Numbered from the stretch's first letter, positions 1-8,233 are shown. The stretch is DNA of 64,000 nt from Breoghania sp. L-A4 (GCF_003432385.1 NZ_CP031841.1:3759579-3823578), one strand, 5' to 3'. A program made the numbers and translations. The notes: generated from the letters alone by a model not told the origin.

Positions 1-57
1 CCAACCGGACAGATATCCGAGACGGACCTGTTCCCGTTCAGACAGGAAACCCTTGTC

Positions 58-543
58 ATGAAAACCGCCCTTGTCGTCATGACCCTGCTTGGCTGTGATT
101 GCACCGCGCAGCAATGCGAGTATGTACGGACCGTCGACGGCCCCTGGACCAGCGTCGAGGCCTGCCAGGCGGCGATGGCCCGTCAGATCGCCGGCCAGGC
201 GGAGACCCTGTTTCCCGCGATGACCGCGATCTGCGCGCATGCCATTCCCGGCGACGGCCTGACCATCCGGGTGGACGGCACGCCGACACGCGGGTCGGAA
301 CGGTGGATGGCGACGGCCTATGCCACGCGCGAGGATACACCGCACGCAACGATGCAGGATGCAGCCCCGGGACTGCTGGCGCGGCTCACGAGCTTGCGGC
401 CCTTCGGCGAGAGCATCGCTTGGAAGAGCGGCGATTTCGGCTACGGTGTGGTGCGCGGCCGGCTGATCCAGGTGCTTGAGGGAGCCGTATCCGTCACCCG
501 CAGCACGACCCAATGGATGCGCATCGCCGGCCTTGGCGAGTAG
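58..543 (+). CDS. Small conserved hypothetical protein, possible lipoprotein
   Basis: 161 residues, function not recognised. The ATG follows a CAGGAAA ribosome-binding site. The N-terminus is a short hydrophobic stretch ending in a lipobox-like LLGC (cysteine about residue 13), with further cysteines at about residues 15 and 20, so it may be exported or lipid-anchored; the hydrophobic part is shorter than a typical signal peptide. The rest is a soluble-looking domain that starts with an EYVRTVDGPW stretch and ends in a basic/aromatic segment. Third codon positions are strongly G/C, supporting real coding. It resembles small uncharacterised secreted proteins of Hyphomicrobiales, from memory only. 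It appears monocistronic, followed by a degraded region and a tRNA gene. Confidence 0.65.
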   Translation: MKTALVVMTLLGCDCTAQQCEYVRTVDGPWTSVEACQAAMARQIAGQAETLFPAMTAICAHAIPGDGLTIRVDGTPTRGSERWMATAYATREDTPHATMQDAAPGLLARLTSLRPFGESIAWKSGDFGYGVVRGRLIQVLEGAVSVTRSTTQWMRIAGLGE

Positions 544-718
544 CGGAGCATTGACACTTTCAACAGGCCGCGGCTCTCCGCCACCCGCTTCCCCGGCCCG
601 CCGGGTTCTCGATGCACACATTTTCCCGTGCGGATGCGTCTCCTGCCCGCCCACGTTCCCAGGGGAGCGGTCAGCCCCCGGTCGCGCGACCTTCCAGCCT
701 CCGGCTCATACACACAAG

Positions 719-1081
719 ATGGATACCGCGCCTTCAGGATCAGCGTACTCACCCTCACCGGCCTGCTGTTGACCGCCGCCTGCGACGAACAAGATGCGCA
801 ACCGCAGAGGCGGTGGAAAACTCGGTGACGCGTACGATCGAGGGCGGTGTGACCGGCCCCGCCGGGCTGATCCACATCGAATCCAGCTCCAGCACGGGTT
901 CCGCCACGATTTCGCCGGTGTCCGACAAAGGGCCCGACCCGGACCTCGCCCATGTTCGGGTCCAGAACAAGCGCTCCGGCGTCGAGGCGCGGCTTCCGGA
1001 CTCCGTCCGGCAGACAGATCTCACCGTCTCCCGAGCGCCGTCGGGCATCCTGATGATCGGCAACATCGTCCTGAGCCATGA
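719..1081 (+). pseudogene. Possible frameshifted small lipoprotein gene
   Basis: A lipoprotein-type signal (FRISVLTLTGLLLTAAC, with lipobox LTAAC) is readable from about 735 to 785. A codon-biased stretch with very high G/C third positions, reading VENSVTRTIEGG and onward to about 1,080, lies in the next frame. One missing base near 800 (around GCGCAACC) would join them, and a second near 731 would connect the signal to the ATG at 719. No ribosome-binding site is evident and no family is recognised. The downstream frame otherwise runs into the tRNA on the opposite strand, so the natural stop is unclear; the TGA at 1079 would serve after another shift. This is either a decayed gene or one garbled by the single-base losses seen elsewhere in the window. 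Boundaries are approximate. Confidence 0.3.
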
Positions 1082-1102
1082 GGTTCGCGCCGCGGGACGG
1101 AA

Positions 1103-1179
1103 TGGTGGGCCCGGCAGGACTCGAACCTGCAACCAGACCGTTATGAGCGGTCGGCTCTAACCAATTGAGCTACAGGCCC
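1103..1179 (-). tRNA. tRNA-Ile2 (anticodon CAT, lysidine-modified type)
   Basis: Read on the minus strand, a full cloverleaf folds: acceptor GGGCCTG with CGGGCCC, D-arm GCTC...GAGC, anticodon stem GACCG/CGGTC around loop CTCATAA, T-arm GCAGG-TTCGAGT-CCTGC, discriminator A and an encoded CCA. The CAT anticodon could mean Met or Ile. The CTCATAA loop on a G-C-rich stem, and the lack of initiator features (no C1-A72 mismatch, no GGG/CCC anticodon-stem pairs), match tRNA-Ile2, whose C34 is converted to lysidine by TilS to read AUA. Confidence 0.9.
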
Positions 1180-1416
1180 TGTCACTTCGCACAGCCCTTC
1201 CTATACCACCGGGCGGCGAAGGCACAAGTAGAGGGGGCGGAGTTGCGCACACTCGTAACGCCGACATTGATGACGGGGGCCGAGAGGCCGTGTCCTGGCG
1301 TTGACGCACGCCACCGCCCACGCGCGATTGACCGGGCGGCCAAAGTTGGCGAACGATAGTCTGCCAACGTCGCCTGCCGCGATTCCATGCGGGCAGGCCC
1401 ACCGGAAACGGACCGC

Positions 1417-2529
1417 ATGCCGATGAACAACCCCTTGCTCAATGCCACGGCCGCGCTGGTGCTGGTCACGCTGATCGGCTGGCTGCTGGTGGTGGGCAGC
1501 TCGATGCTGATCCCCTTCGTCATCGCGCTGATCGTGTGGTACATGATCGACACGCTGGCGCGCGGGCTTCAGGCGCTGCCGCTCGCCGGAGGCAGGCTGT
1601 CGCGCCGGCTGTCGCTGCCGCGCTGGATCGCCTTGCCGCTTGCGCTGGTCATCATCGTCTCCGCGTCGGTGTTCTTCATCAACATGGTGACGGCCAACGT
1701 CGCCCGGCTGGCCTCGGACGCGCCCGCCTACCAGGCGCGGCTGGAGGAACTGGCGGCCTCGCTGTCGCACACGGTGGGGCTGGAGAAGACGATCGACTTC
1801 CGCGAGCTGCTGCCCGACGACATCCTGTCGCGCTTCGTCTCGGCCGCCGCTGCCGCCGTCACCACCATCGCTGGTTCCGCCTCGCTGATGTTCATCTATG
1901 TGCTCTTCCTGCTGATCGAGCAGACCACCTTCGACCGCAAGCTGGCCGCGCTCTTCGCCGACAGGGCCCAGCTCGACCTGGCGACCGCCATGCGCAGCGA
2001 GATCGCCGGACGGGTGCGCCACTACGTCGGCATCAAGACCGCCGTCAGCATCACCACGGGGCTGGTGACCAGCGCGATCCTCGTGGCCGCCGGACTGCCC
2101 TACCCGGCGCTCTTCGGGTTCATCGCCTTCCTGCTCAACTATATTCCGACCATCGGTTCGCTGATCGCGGTGATCTTCCCGAGCCTGCTGGCGCTGGTGT
2201 TCTTCGATACGCTGGGTCCCTTCGTCGCCATCGCCATCGGGCTCAGCATCGTGCAGTTCACCATCGGCAGCCTGATCGAGCCGCGGCTGATGGGAACCAG
2301 CCTCAACATCTCCCCGCTGGTCATCATGCTGATGCTGGCTTTCTGGGGCACCGTCTGGGGCGTTACCGGCATGGTGCTCTGCGTGCCGCTGACGGTGATC
2401 ATCATCATCGTCTGCGCCCAGTTCCCGGCAAGCCGACCGATCGCGGTGCTGCTGTCGGCGGACGGCAACGTGGGCCAACCGGTCGTGCGGCATGCGGCCG
2501 GCGAACGCCATACGCAGGAAAAAAGCTGA
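1417..2529 (+). CDS. AI-2E family transporter (PerM/YdiK type)
   Basis: Inner-membrane permease-like protein of the AI-2E exporter family (370 residues, usual length 350-390). Hydrophobic segments at the N-terminus (LVLVTLIGWLLVVGSSMLIPF), a central soluble region around residues 95-150, then four to five C-terminal membrane segments including the family-typical GFIAFLLNYIPTIGS and LIEPRLMG motifs. Members export small metabolites or act in Na+/H+ exchange; the substrate is unknown here. The ATG at 1417 is preceded by GGAAACGG at good spacing; an in-frame ATG at 1387 lacks such a site. It sits alone between a tRNA and the SIMPL gene. Confidence 0.88.
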   Translation: MPMNNPLLNATAALVLVTLIGWLLVVGSSMLIPFVIALIVWYMIDTLARGLQALPLAGGRLSRRLSLPRWIALPLALVIIVSASVFFINMVTANVARLASDAPAYQARLEELAASLSHTVGLEKTIDFRELLPDDILSRFVSAAAAAVTTIAGSASLMFIYVLFLLIEQTTFDRKLAALFADRAQLDLATAMRSEIAGRVRHYVGIKTAVSITTGLVTSAILVAAGLPYPALFGFIAFLLNYIPTIGSLIAVIFPSLLALVFFDTLGPFVAIAIGLSIVQFTIGSLIEPRLMGTSLNISPLVIMLMLAFWGTVWGVTGMVLCVPLTVIIIIVCAQFPASRPIAVLLSADGNVGQPVVRHAAGERHTQEKS

Positions 2530-2673
2530 GCGCGCCTCACCACCGCCGCAATGCGCGAAAATCTTGGCGCCGGATGACATGGCGATTTCGCCACGGGCTT
2601 GCCCGGACTCCCGGGCGCTTGCGATAAGCTGGCACACGTACCGAACGCACAACGATTCGACTGGACACACACC

Positions 2674-3417
2674 ATGACCGTTTCACGCCGGCTTCCCGCC
2701 GCCCTGCTCGTCCTCGCGCTCGCCTCGGCACCGCTGCTCCTGGCGCAGCCCGCCCGGGCGGACGGAATGGAGCCGACGCCGAGTCAGGCGACCATCAGCC
2801 TGTCGGGCACCGGCCGCATCACGGCGGCGGCCGATCTCGCGGTGGTCACTTCGGGGGTCGTCAGCGAGGCGCGTACCGCGAGCGACGCCCTGGTGGCTAA
2901 CTCGCGCGCCATGAACAACGTGATCAGCGCCATTCGGCACGCGGGCATCGCCGGCAAGGACATCCAGACCAGCGGTTTCTCCGTCTCGCCGCGCTACAGC
3001 AACCGGCCGGCCCGCGAGCTCGAGCTGGACTCCCCGGAAATCGTCGGCTACCGGGTCAACAACGGCCTGACCATCCGCGTGCGCGATCTGGCCAGCCTCG
3101 GCACGCTGCTCGACGGCATGGTCACCAATGGAGCGAATTCCATCGGCGGGATTTCCTTCGTGGTCTCCAACGCCGACGAGAAACTGGACGCGGCGCGCAC
3201 GATGGCCATCGAGGACGCACGGCGCAAGGCCGAGCTCTACGCCGCCGCCGCCAACGCCTCGCTGGGCCGCATCCGCACGATTTCCGAGACCAACGGCTAC
3301 AGCCCGGCGCCGCGCGCCATGGCCATGAAGGCGATGGAAGCCGCGCCGGTTCCGGTGGAGGTCGGCGAGGAAACGCTGAGCGTCAGCGTCCACGTGGAAT
3401 GGGAGCTGATGCAGTAG
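2674..3417 (+). CDS. SIMPL domain-containing periplasmic protein (DUF541)
   Basis: 247 residues. A clear signal peptide (basic MTVSRR, hydrophobic core, cleavage near AQPARA) is followed by one SIMPL/DUF541 domain with its typical ISLSGTGRI start, alternating beta strands and the segment [13 protein letters not shown]. Family members such as E. coli YggE reduce oxidative damage and sit in the periplasm; their biochemical activity is not established. The start at 2674 is chosen because it opens the signal peptide; an earlier in-frame ATG at 2599 would add 25 unrelated residues. It is followed closely by an RlpA-like gene on the same strand, so the two may be co-transcribed. Confidence 0.9.
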   Translation: MTVSRRLPAALLVLALASAPLLLAQPARADGMEPTPSQATISLSGTGRITAAADLAVVTSGVVSEARTASDALVANSRAMNNVISAIRHAGIAGKDIQTSGFSVSPRYSNRPARELELDSPEIVGYRVNNGLTIRVRDLASLGTLLDGMVTNGANSIGGISFVVSNADEKLDAARTMAIEDARRKAELYAAAANASLGRIRTISETNGYSPAPRAMAMKAMEAAPVPVEVGEETLSVSVHVEWELMQ

Positions 3418-3492
3418 GGACGCGCCCTGGACGATCGGTGCGCCCCGTTTCGGGCGCGTCCGGCGCGAGGGTGCAAACGGAGCACGGGAGTC

Positions 3493-3893
3493 ATGACACG
3501 CACGGCAGGTTACCGCCCGGGGCCTCGGGCCTTGATCCTTGCGGGGCATTGCTTGCGGCCTTGACGCCGCATTCAGCCCGCGCCATGGATACCTGCGGCA
3601 AGGCGTCGTGGTACGAGTTCACGACGAAGACCGCCAGCGGCGAACGCGCCAACCCCGAAGCCATGACCGCCGCGCACCGCACCCTGCCCTTCGGCACCCA
3701 GGTGCTTGTGACCAATTTGCGCAACGGACGCACGGTCAGCGTACGGATCAACGATCGCGGTCCCTTCATCCGGGGACGGATCATCGACGTGACGCGCCGG
3801 GCGGCGAGGGAGCTGGATTTCAAGCGCGCCGGCTGGGCGCCGGTGCGCATCGTCATCAAGGGCGCGCCGGTGAAGGGCGCGCCCAAGTGCTGA
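3493..3893 (+). pseudogene. RlpA-like septal ring lytic transglycosylase, frame broken in signal peptide
   Basis: The double-psi beta-barrel domain is intact from about 3,596 (CGKASWYE, then [12 protein letters not shown] and the catalytic-type INDRGPF). Its natural start, the ATG at 3493 behind a GGGAG ribosome-binding site, lies in another frame and opens a signal peptide ([18 protein letters not shown]) that stops early. Adding one G to the GGGG at 3543-3546 joins the two into a normal secreted protein of 133 residues with cleavage after HSARA. RlpA-type proteins cut glycan strands lacking stem peptides at the septum. Either a real frameshift or, more likely given the other examples here, a sequence error. 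No other start in the barrel frame gives a signal peptide. Confidence 0.75.
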
Positions 3894-3903
3894 CCGGCTG
3901 AAA

Positions 3904-4545
3904 TCAGTCCTGCAGGAACGGGTTGCTGCGCCGCTCTTCGCCGATGGTGGAATGCGGGCCGTGTCCGCACAGGAACGTCACGTCGTCCCCAAGCGGCAGA
4001 AGCTTCTCGTGGATCGAGCGCATCAGCGTGGGATGATCACCGCCCGGAAGGTCCGTCCGGCCGACCGATCCCTTGAACAACACATCACCGACGATCGCGA
4101 AGCGCCCTTCCCGGTCGACGAACACCACATGTCCCGGCGCATGGCCCGGGCAATGCAGCACCTCGAAGGTCTTGCCGGCGATCTCCACCGTGTCCCCTTC
4201 CTCAAGCCAACGGTCGGGCGTGACAGGCTTGAGCCCCGGGATGCCGTATTTCAGGCCCTGCTCGGCCACCTGCGCGATCAGCGGCCTGTCCGCCTCATGC
4301 GGCCCTTCCACCGGGACGCCGAGGGCCTGCGCCAGATCCGCCGCGCCGCCGACATGATCAAGATGCCCGTGGGTCAGCAGGATACGCTCGATCGTCACCC
4401 CTTCCGCCTCGATCGCCGCGCGGATCTGCTCGACATCGCCGCCGGGATCGATGATCACGCCGGCGTTGGTCTCGGGATTCCACAGCATCGTGCAATTTTG
4501 CGCGAAGGCTGTAACGGGGATGATCATAGCCTTGAGTTGGGTCAT
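3904..4545 (-). CDS. MBL-fold metallo-hydrolase (glyoxalase II-like, YcbL type)
   Basis: 213-residue soluble hydrolase of the metallo-beta-lactamase fold. All metal ligands are visible: THGHLDHVGG (HxHxDH), CPGHAPGH, the bridging Asp in IVGDVLFKGSVGRTDLPGG, and the final His in LCGHGPHST. The short length without the C-terminal substrate domain of classical glyoxalase II, and the NCTMLWNPETN start, match the YcbL/type-II glyoxalase subgroup that hydrolyses S-lactoylglutathione-like thioesters; the actual substrate is not shown. Transcribed toward the RlpA-like gene, ending 10 bp from it. Its likely promoter overlaps the end of the palindromic element upstream. Confidence 0.9.
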   Translation of the reverse strand: MTQLKAMIIPVTAFAQNCTMLWNPETNAGVIIDPGGDVEQIRAAIEAEGVTIERILLTHGHLDHVGGAADLAQALGVPVEGPHEADRPLIAQVAEQGLKYGIPGLKPVTPDRWLEEGDTVEIAGKTFEVLHCPGHAPGHVVFVDREGRFAIVGDVLFKGSVGRTDLPGGDHPTLMRSIHEKLLPLGDDVTFLCGHGPHSTIGEERRSNPFLQD

Positions 4546-4579
4546 GGGCGCCTAACGAGAAACAGAGGGATAGCCCTAC

Positions 4580-4585
4580 ATTATA
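4580..4585 (-). promoter_or_regulatory. Candidate -10 box for the MBL hydrolase gene
   Basis: On the minus strand the hexamer is a perfect TATAAT, 35-40 bp upstream of the start codon at 4545. It lies at the very end of the left inverted repeat of the palindromic element, so the element may have contributed the promoter. No good -35 hexamer is visible at 16-18 bp spacing. Confidence 0.4.
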
Positions 4586-4847
4586 CCATCGGCGCCAATT
4601 ACTGACCCCTTTGATGGGCTGGTCCGGTTCGTCCGGCAAGGCGCGTCGCGCAGCGCGACCCGCCCGGTCGGGCAAGCGGCGCAACGCCGCCGGCGGGCCG
4701 GACCAGCCCACCGAAGGCCGCGTTCGCGCGCCGACTGGACAGTGTCGCGATTCTTGAACGATGCCCCGCATCGCCCTGCGAACCGCTCCTTGCCAGACGA
4801 CGCGCGAACGCGGTCAAAGGAGTCAATAATTGGTGCCGTTGGTATAA
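4581..4847. repeat. MITE-like palindromic element with 34-bp terminal inverted repeats
   Basis: Left arm 4581-4614 (begins TTATACCATCGGCGCCAATT) and right arm 4814-4847 (ends GGTATAA) are inverted copies matching at about 30 of 34 positions by eye. Inside lies a second inverted repeat (TGGGCTGGTCCGG from 4616 against CCGGACCAGCCCA near 4700), plus small perfect hairpins (GTCGCGC-A-GCGCGAC and GCGGCG-CAA-CGCCGC). No protein is encoded. Size, terminal repeats and internal palindromes fit a miniature inverted-repeat element or a multi-hairpin extragenic repeat. Flanks share only ACAT-like letters, so a target duplication cannot be proved. The family is not recognised. Confidence 0.7.
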
Positions 4848-4895
4848 GACATTCCGGCCCCCACCGAAACCGTCACAGGCGCCAACAACACGGGA

Positions 4896-5225
4896 TCAAC
4901 GGATCGCGCGCCTCATCTTCTCCGCGACCATCGGCAACATGCTCGCGGGCCGCAGAGCCTCCTGCGGATCGAAGGCGCTGATCACCGGCCACACCCAGTC
5001 GCGCGCCACGTCAATCCCGCCGTCCAGTTGTGCCTGGGCGTAGAGCGCTTCGGGCGATCCACCCGCAACGACCGGCCGGTCGATGGTGCTGAATGCGCCA
5101 ATGCCCATGCCAACAAGAACGAACAATCCAATACCATCATCCAACGAAACCATGCCAAGCCGCCTTTTCGCGTCAAATGCCGAAGTCAAAAACGTCACTA
5201 ACAAAGGCTTAACAGCTTCATTCAA
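4896..5225 (-). CDS. Small hypothetical protein with one hydrophobic segment
   Basis: 109 residues, no family recognised. A basic/hydrophobic N-terminus (residues 1-25) is followed by a probable membrane segment (IGLFVLVGMGIGAFSTI) and a soluble C-terminal part rich in acidic and Ala residues that ends MVAEKMRRAIR. Third-position G/C is high in the C-terminal two thirds and lower in the first third, so translation may begin at the internal Met of MVSLDDG (about 5,153). It is isolated between the palindromic element and a low-coding stretch. It might be a lineage-specific membrane peptide. Confidence 0.45.
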   Translation of the reverse strand: MNEAVKPLLVTFLTSAFDAKRRLGMVSLDDGIGLFVLVGMGIGAFSTIDRPVVAGGSPEALYAQAQLDGGIDVARDWVWPVISAFDPQEALRPASMLPMVAEKMRRAIR

Positions 5226-5733
5226 ACTGTTCAGTATCTTGCTGCCAGCGCGGTTAATGGCGGCGGGGAACGGCGGCGCGCCGCCTGCCTTAAATGGAAA
5301 GCCGGAAAACTATTCCCGCGCGGACGCAGGTCACAGGACTAACGATTAACGCACCAAATAATATTTCCGCCGGGACAAGTCCCGCGACGCGCCTTACACT
5401 GGGCATCGACGACAAACGCAATGTAAGACTTGCCCATTGGCCAAGACTTTTCTTATGATGGATGGGTGTCCGATCAGATCTGCGGAATTCAGCCATTCGA
5501 AGAGCCAAATTCCGGTATGCAGGCCGCAGACGAATGGCAGGATCCCGCCATCCGGAAGCGAACGGGAACGAACAAGACGATCCGGGCACGGGTTGTCGGG
5601 TCAACAGGTGCGCGGCGCGAAACCGCGGCGCATGCTGCGAGACGACACGCATTGGTTGACGGTCGAGCGATCCGGGAGCGGAAGGCTATGGATCGCGGAT
5701 GCGACAGAAAAGTGAATAGAGGCGAGAATTGTG
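5226..5733. other. Intergenic region without a supported gene
   Basis: About 500 bp between the small membrane protein gene and the cold-shock gene. Base composition is lower in G+C than the neighbours and short open frames show no codon bias. It probably carries the promoters of both flanking genes and a long 5' leader for the cold-shock gene. I see no tRNA, repeat or clear terminator. Confidence 0.5.
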
Positions 5734-6297
5734 ATGCCCGATTGGCGCGGGAAAGACGACGACGACGATTACGACGTGAGAGAGGATCATTCGAACCGCA
5801 AGCACCGTGGACGGCGACACGGCCGCGGCTCGAAGGAGTTCGGCGACACACCGGAATTTGGTGTACCCGAAGACTTCGGCGTTCCCCTCTACACGGGGGA
5901 CTTCGGACGCGGGCAGGACTACAACGGCGGTCCGCGCGCCCCTGCCCGGGCTGACAGCAGACCCGATAGCCGCCACGATGGCGGCGGTCCCCGCGGCGAT
6001 GTTTCGCCACGGCCCGCCGCCCCGCGCGCGCCGGCGGGAGATCCGCCCGCGAGCCAGGAAGAACGCGGCCCCCGTCAACTGGGTACCGTAAAGTTCTTCA
6101 AGGGCGACAAGGGGTTCGGCTTCATTACACCGGACAGCGGCGAGACGGATGTTTTCGTCCACATCTCGGCGGTGGAACGCTCGGGCCTCACCGGACTGGA
6201 CAGCGGCCAGCGGATTTCGTTCGAAACCGAGCCGGACCGGCGCGGCAAGGGACCGAAAGCCGTGGAACTGCAGGTGGTGGAAGGCGACGCCGCCTGA
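5734..6297 (+). CDS. Cold-shock domain protein with long disordered N-terminal region
   Basis: 187 residues. Residues from about 115 form one cold-shock domain: LGTVKFFKGDKGFGFITP contains RNP1 (KGFGFI), and DVFVHIS is RNP2. The first 110 residues are low-complexity: acidic DDDDDY at the start, a basic RGRRHGRG patch, then Gly/Arg/Pro/Asp-rich sequence ending in repeated PRAP/PPA runs. Classical CspA proteins are about 70 residues, so this is an extended type, likely an RNA chaperone with a flexible RNA- or protein-binding tail. The ATG at 5734 sits behind GAGGCGAG; a GTG three bases upstream is less likely. The long gene-free leader is consistent with cold-shock-type post-transcriptional control, but this is inference. 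Confidence 0.85.
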   Translation: MPDWRGKDDDDDYDVREDHSNRKHRGRRHGRGSKEFGDTPEFGVPEDFGVPLYTGDFGRGQDYNGGPRAPARADSRPDSRHDGGGPRGDVSPRPAAPRAPAGDPPASQEERGPRQLGTVKFFKGDKGFGFITPDSGETDVFVHISAVERSGLTGLDSGQRISFETEPDRRGKGPKAVELQVVEGDAA

Positions 6298-6417
6298 TCC
6301 GCAGATCATCCTGACCGGCGCGCCACGGCGATATGATCCCGTCGCGCGCCGGTTGCTCATGAACACGACGACCGCGCGGACATGCGCCCGCGGTCAACAG
6401 CGAAGGTGGCCGTCATG

Positions 6418-6867
6418 CCGATCCGTCTCGCAACGATCATGCTTGCGCTGGCTCTCGCCACGAGCGCCCCCGCCGCGGCCGATGTCTATTTCGACTGGAA
6501 CAAGCCCGGCGCAGGACAGACCGATCGCGCGCGGCTGCCGGCCTGCGACGCCGCCCCGATCCGCGCCGCCGTGCTGCGCACCATCGAACGCGCGGATCCC
6601 GACTATCGGCGCGACTTCTCGATCAAATCGCTGGGTCCCGGCTCCCAGACCGGATTTCTCAAGGACCGTCCCAGCCCGCTCGCCCGGCGCTACTGCCGCG
6701 CCAGCGCCGAGACGCAGGAAGGCGCGCGCCTCCGCCACCGCAAGCTCTACTACATGATCGAGGAATATCAGGCGTTCGCCGGTATCGGCTGGAATGTCGA
6801 GGTCTGCGTTGCCGGGCGCGACCGCTGGTATGTGCACGACACCTGGTGCCGCACCGTTCGCCCCTGA
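6418..6867 (+). CDS. Conserved hypothetical exported protein
   Basis: 149 residues with a signal peptide (MPIRLATIMLALALATSAPAAA, cleavage before DVYF). The mature part has three or four cysteines that could pair in the periplasm and a characteristic segment GIGWNVEVCVAGRDRWYVHD near the C-terminus. It resembles an uncharacterised family common in Hyphomicrobiales (from memory); no function can be named. An ATG 36 bp upstream (6382) is in frame, but the 6418 start gives a cleaner signal peptide. It follows the cold-shock gene by 120 bp on the same strand. Confidence 0.65.
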   Translation, partial: PIRLATIMLALALATSAPAAADVYFDWNKPGAGQTDRARLPACDAAPIRAAVLRTIERADPDYRRDFSIKSLGPGSQTGFLKDRPSPLARRYCRASAETQEGARLRHRKLYYMIEEYQAFAGIGWNVEVCVAGRDRWYVHDTWCRTVRP

Positions 6868-6914
6868 ACACCGGCAACCCGGATCCCGGACCTTTCGCGC
6901 AAACCGCCCACGCT

Positions 6915-7235
6915 CTAGCGGGTGGCGTTAAATCCCTGGTCGAAGGCCATGTGCACTTCGTATTCCAGATCGGACCGCACGGCAGCCAAGTGCACCCGCG
7001 GATCAAGATCGGCCACGATGAGGACGATCTTCTTGTCGAGACCACCCATGTCCAGCTTGCCGCGCAGCGTTGTGTCGACGGCGGCGCGGTAGCGCAGCAG
7101 CGCAACATCGACAATCTCGGGCCTGATCGGGGAAAACTGGTCGGCGGAGCACACGTAGAAGATCGCCGCCAAAAGCAGCGACTTGAACAGCGTTCCCGCT
7201 ATCCCGGCACAATTCCTGATCGCCAAAGCATACAT
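6915..7235 (-). CDS. Hypothetical protein with N-terminal membrane anchor, possible flagellar-type FliL-like fold
   Basis: 106 residues counting from the Met of MYALAIRNCAG. One hydrophobic segment (LFKSLLLAAIFYVCSA, about residues 18-33) precedes a soluble domain (IVDVALLRYRAAVDTT and KKIVLIVADLDPRVHLAAV). Topology is that of a single-pass inner-membrane or exported protein. No family is confidently recognised; a FliL-like or small secreted fold is only a guess from topology. An upstream ATG at 7376 would add 47 residues with poor codon bias. Its 3' end faces the preceding exported-protein gene. Confidence 0.5.
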   Translation of the reverse strand: MYALAIRNCAGIAGTLFKSLLLAAIFYVCSADQFSPIRPEIVDVALLRYRAAVDTTLRGKLDMGGLDKKIVLIVADLDPRVHLAAVRSDLEYEVHMAFDQGFNATR

Positions 7236-7622
7236 ACGCAAACGTCGTCTCTCGCCACTCCAGCCTCCACTGTAAATGGCGCGGCTTAAACCCCGATTAC
7301 GGCACTCGCAAAAATACGCAGAAAATAAAACGGACATTTGTGTAAAACTTGAGCGAGGCGCGTCAGACATTCTCAAGACCCGCGTGCATCGACACAGCGG
7401 ATCCGCCCGGACATTCAGAGAAATCCGGTCACTTGGGAATCAAGGAAAACCGGCAGACCGGCGCGCAGCCTCTTGCACTTGCGGTCCGGAACGGCAGAGT
7501 GGTGCGGCCATTGGGAGCGGCATCCGGTCCACGCGCTGATGCGCCGTTCCTCACGTCACGCACAAGCATGCGTCCGCCGCTCAACACGGCTTCGGCCGGA
7601 TCATGCTCCAGGGAGAAACCGT
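7236..7622. other. Intergenic region without a supported gene
   Basis: About 390 bp between two divergently oriented genes. An A-rich patch near 7,310-7,340 could hold a leftward promoter, and the right end carries the AGGGAGAAACC ribosome-binding site of the GST gene. No coding bias, tRNA or repeat was seen. Confidence 0.5.
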
Positions 7623-8231
7623 ATGCTCGTTCTACGCAGCTCGCCTGCCTCGCCTTTCGGACGCAAAGTGAAACTGGCCGCCGCGGTCGTCGGCCTCTAT
7701 GACCAGATCGACTCCCAGAACGCCGACACGATCGATCCCAACGATACCCTGCGCCAGCAGAATCCGCTGGGAAAGATCCCCGTGCTGATCAACGAGGACG
7801 GCGAGGCGTTCTACGATTCACGCGTCATCGTGGAATATCTCGACCATCTGGCGGGCGGCGGCATCGTGATCCCGAACGGGCCGCGCCGGTATGAGGCCCT
7901 GCGCATGCAGGCGCTTGCCGACGGCATCCTGGATGCCGCGCTGTTGTGCGTCTACGAGAAGCGTTTCCGGCCGGAAGAGAAATGGCACCAGCCCTGGACC
8001 GATCGCCAGGCCGAGAAGATCACCCGCGGTCTCGACGTGCTTGAGGAAATGCCGCCAGCGCTGGGCAAGACCCTGGACATCGGCGCGATCGCGGTCGCCT
8101 GCGCACTGGGCTATCTCGATTTGCGTCTGGGTGGAGAATGGCGCGCGCACTGCCCCAAACTCGTCGCCTGGCTTGACGATTTCGCCGCGCGTCTGCCCGC
8201 CTTCGCCAAGACCCATATGGATCCGCAATAA
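7623..8231 (+). CDS. Glutathione S-transferase family protein
   Basis: 202 residues. The N-terminal thioredoxin-like domain carries SPASPFGRKVK (catalytic-type Ser/Pro region), NPLGKIPVL with the cis-Pro, and DSRVIVEYLD (glutathione gamma-Glu binding). An all-helical C-terminal domain follows from about residue 85 (RRYEALRMQALADGILDAALL). These proteins conjugate or reduce substrates with glutathione in the cytoplasm; the substrate is unknown. The start at 7623 directly follows GGGAGAAACC; longer upstream extensions lack homology. A strong hairpin terminator lies 3 bp after the stop. Confidence 0.92.
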   Translation: MLVLRSSPASPFGRKVKLAAAVVGLYDQIDSQNADTIDPNDTLRQQNPLGKIPVLINEDGEAFYDSRVIVEYLDHLAGGGIVIPNGPRRYEALRMQALADGILDAALLCVYEKRFRPEEKWHQPWTDRQAEKITRGLDVLEEMPPALGKTLDIGAIAVACALGYLDLRLGGEWRAHCPKLVAWLDDFAARLPAFAKTHMDPQ

Positions 8232-8233
8232 AA

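Noticed and set aside
755-1132. Minus-strand frame beginning MQVRVLPGPPF and plus-strand frame ending GPGRTRTCNQTVMSGRL
   Set aside because: Both are well-known spurious translations of tRNA sequence; the tRNA-Ile2 cloverleaf explains this stretch.
1201-2670. 489-codon minus-strand frame opposite the AI-2E transporter
   Set aside because: Low-complexity Asp/His/Gln/Arg translation, shadow of the transporter codons.
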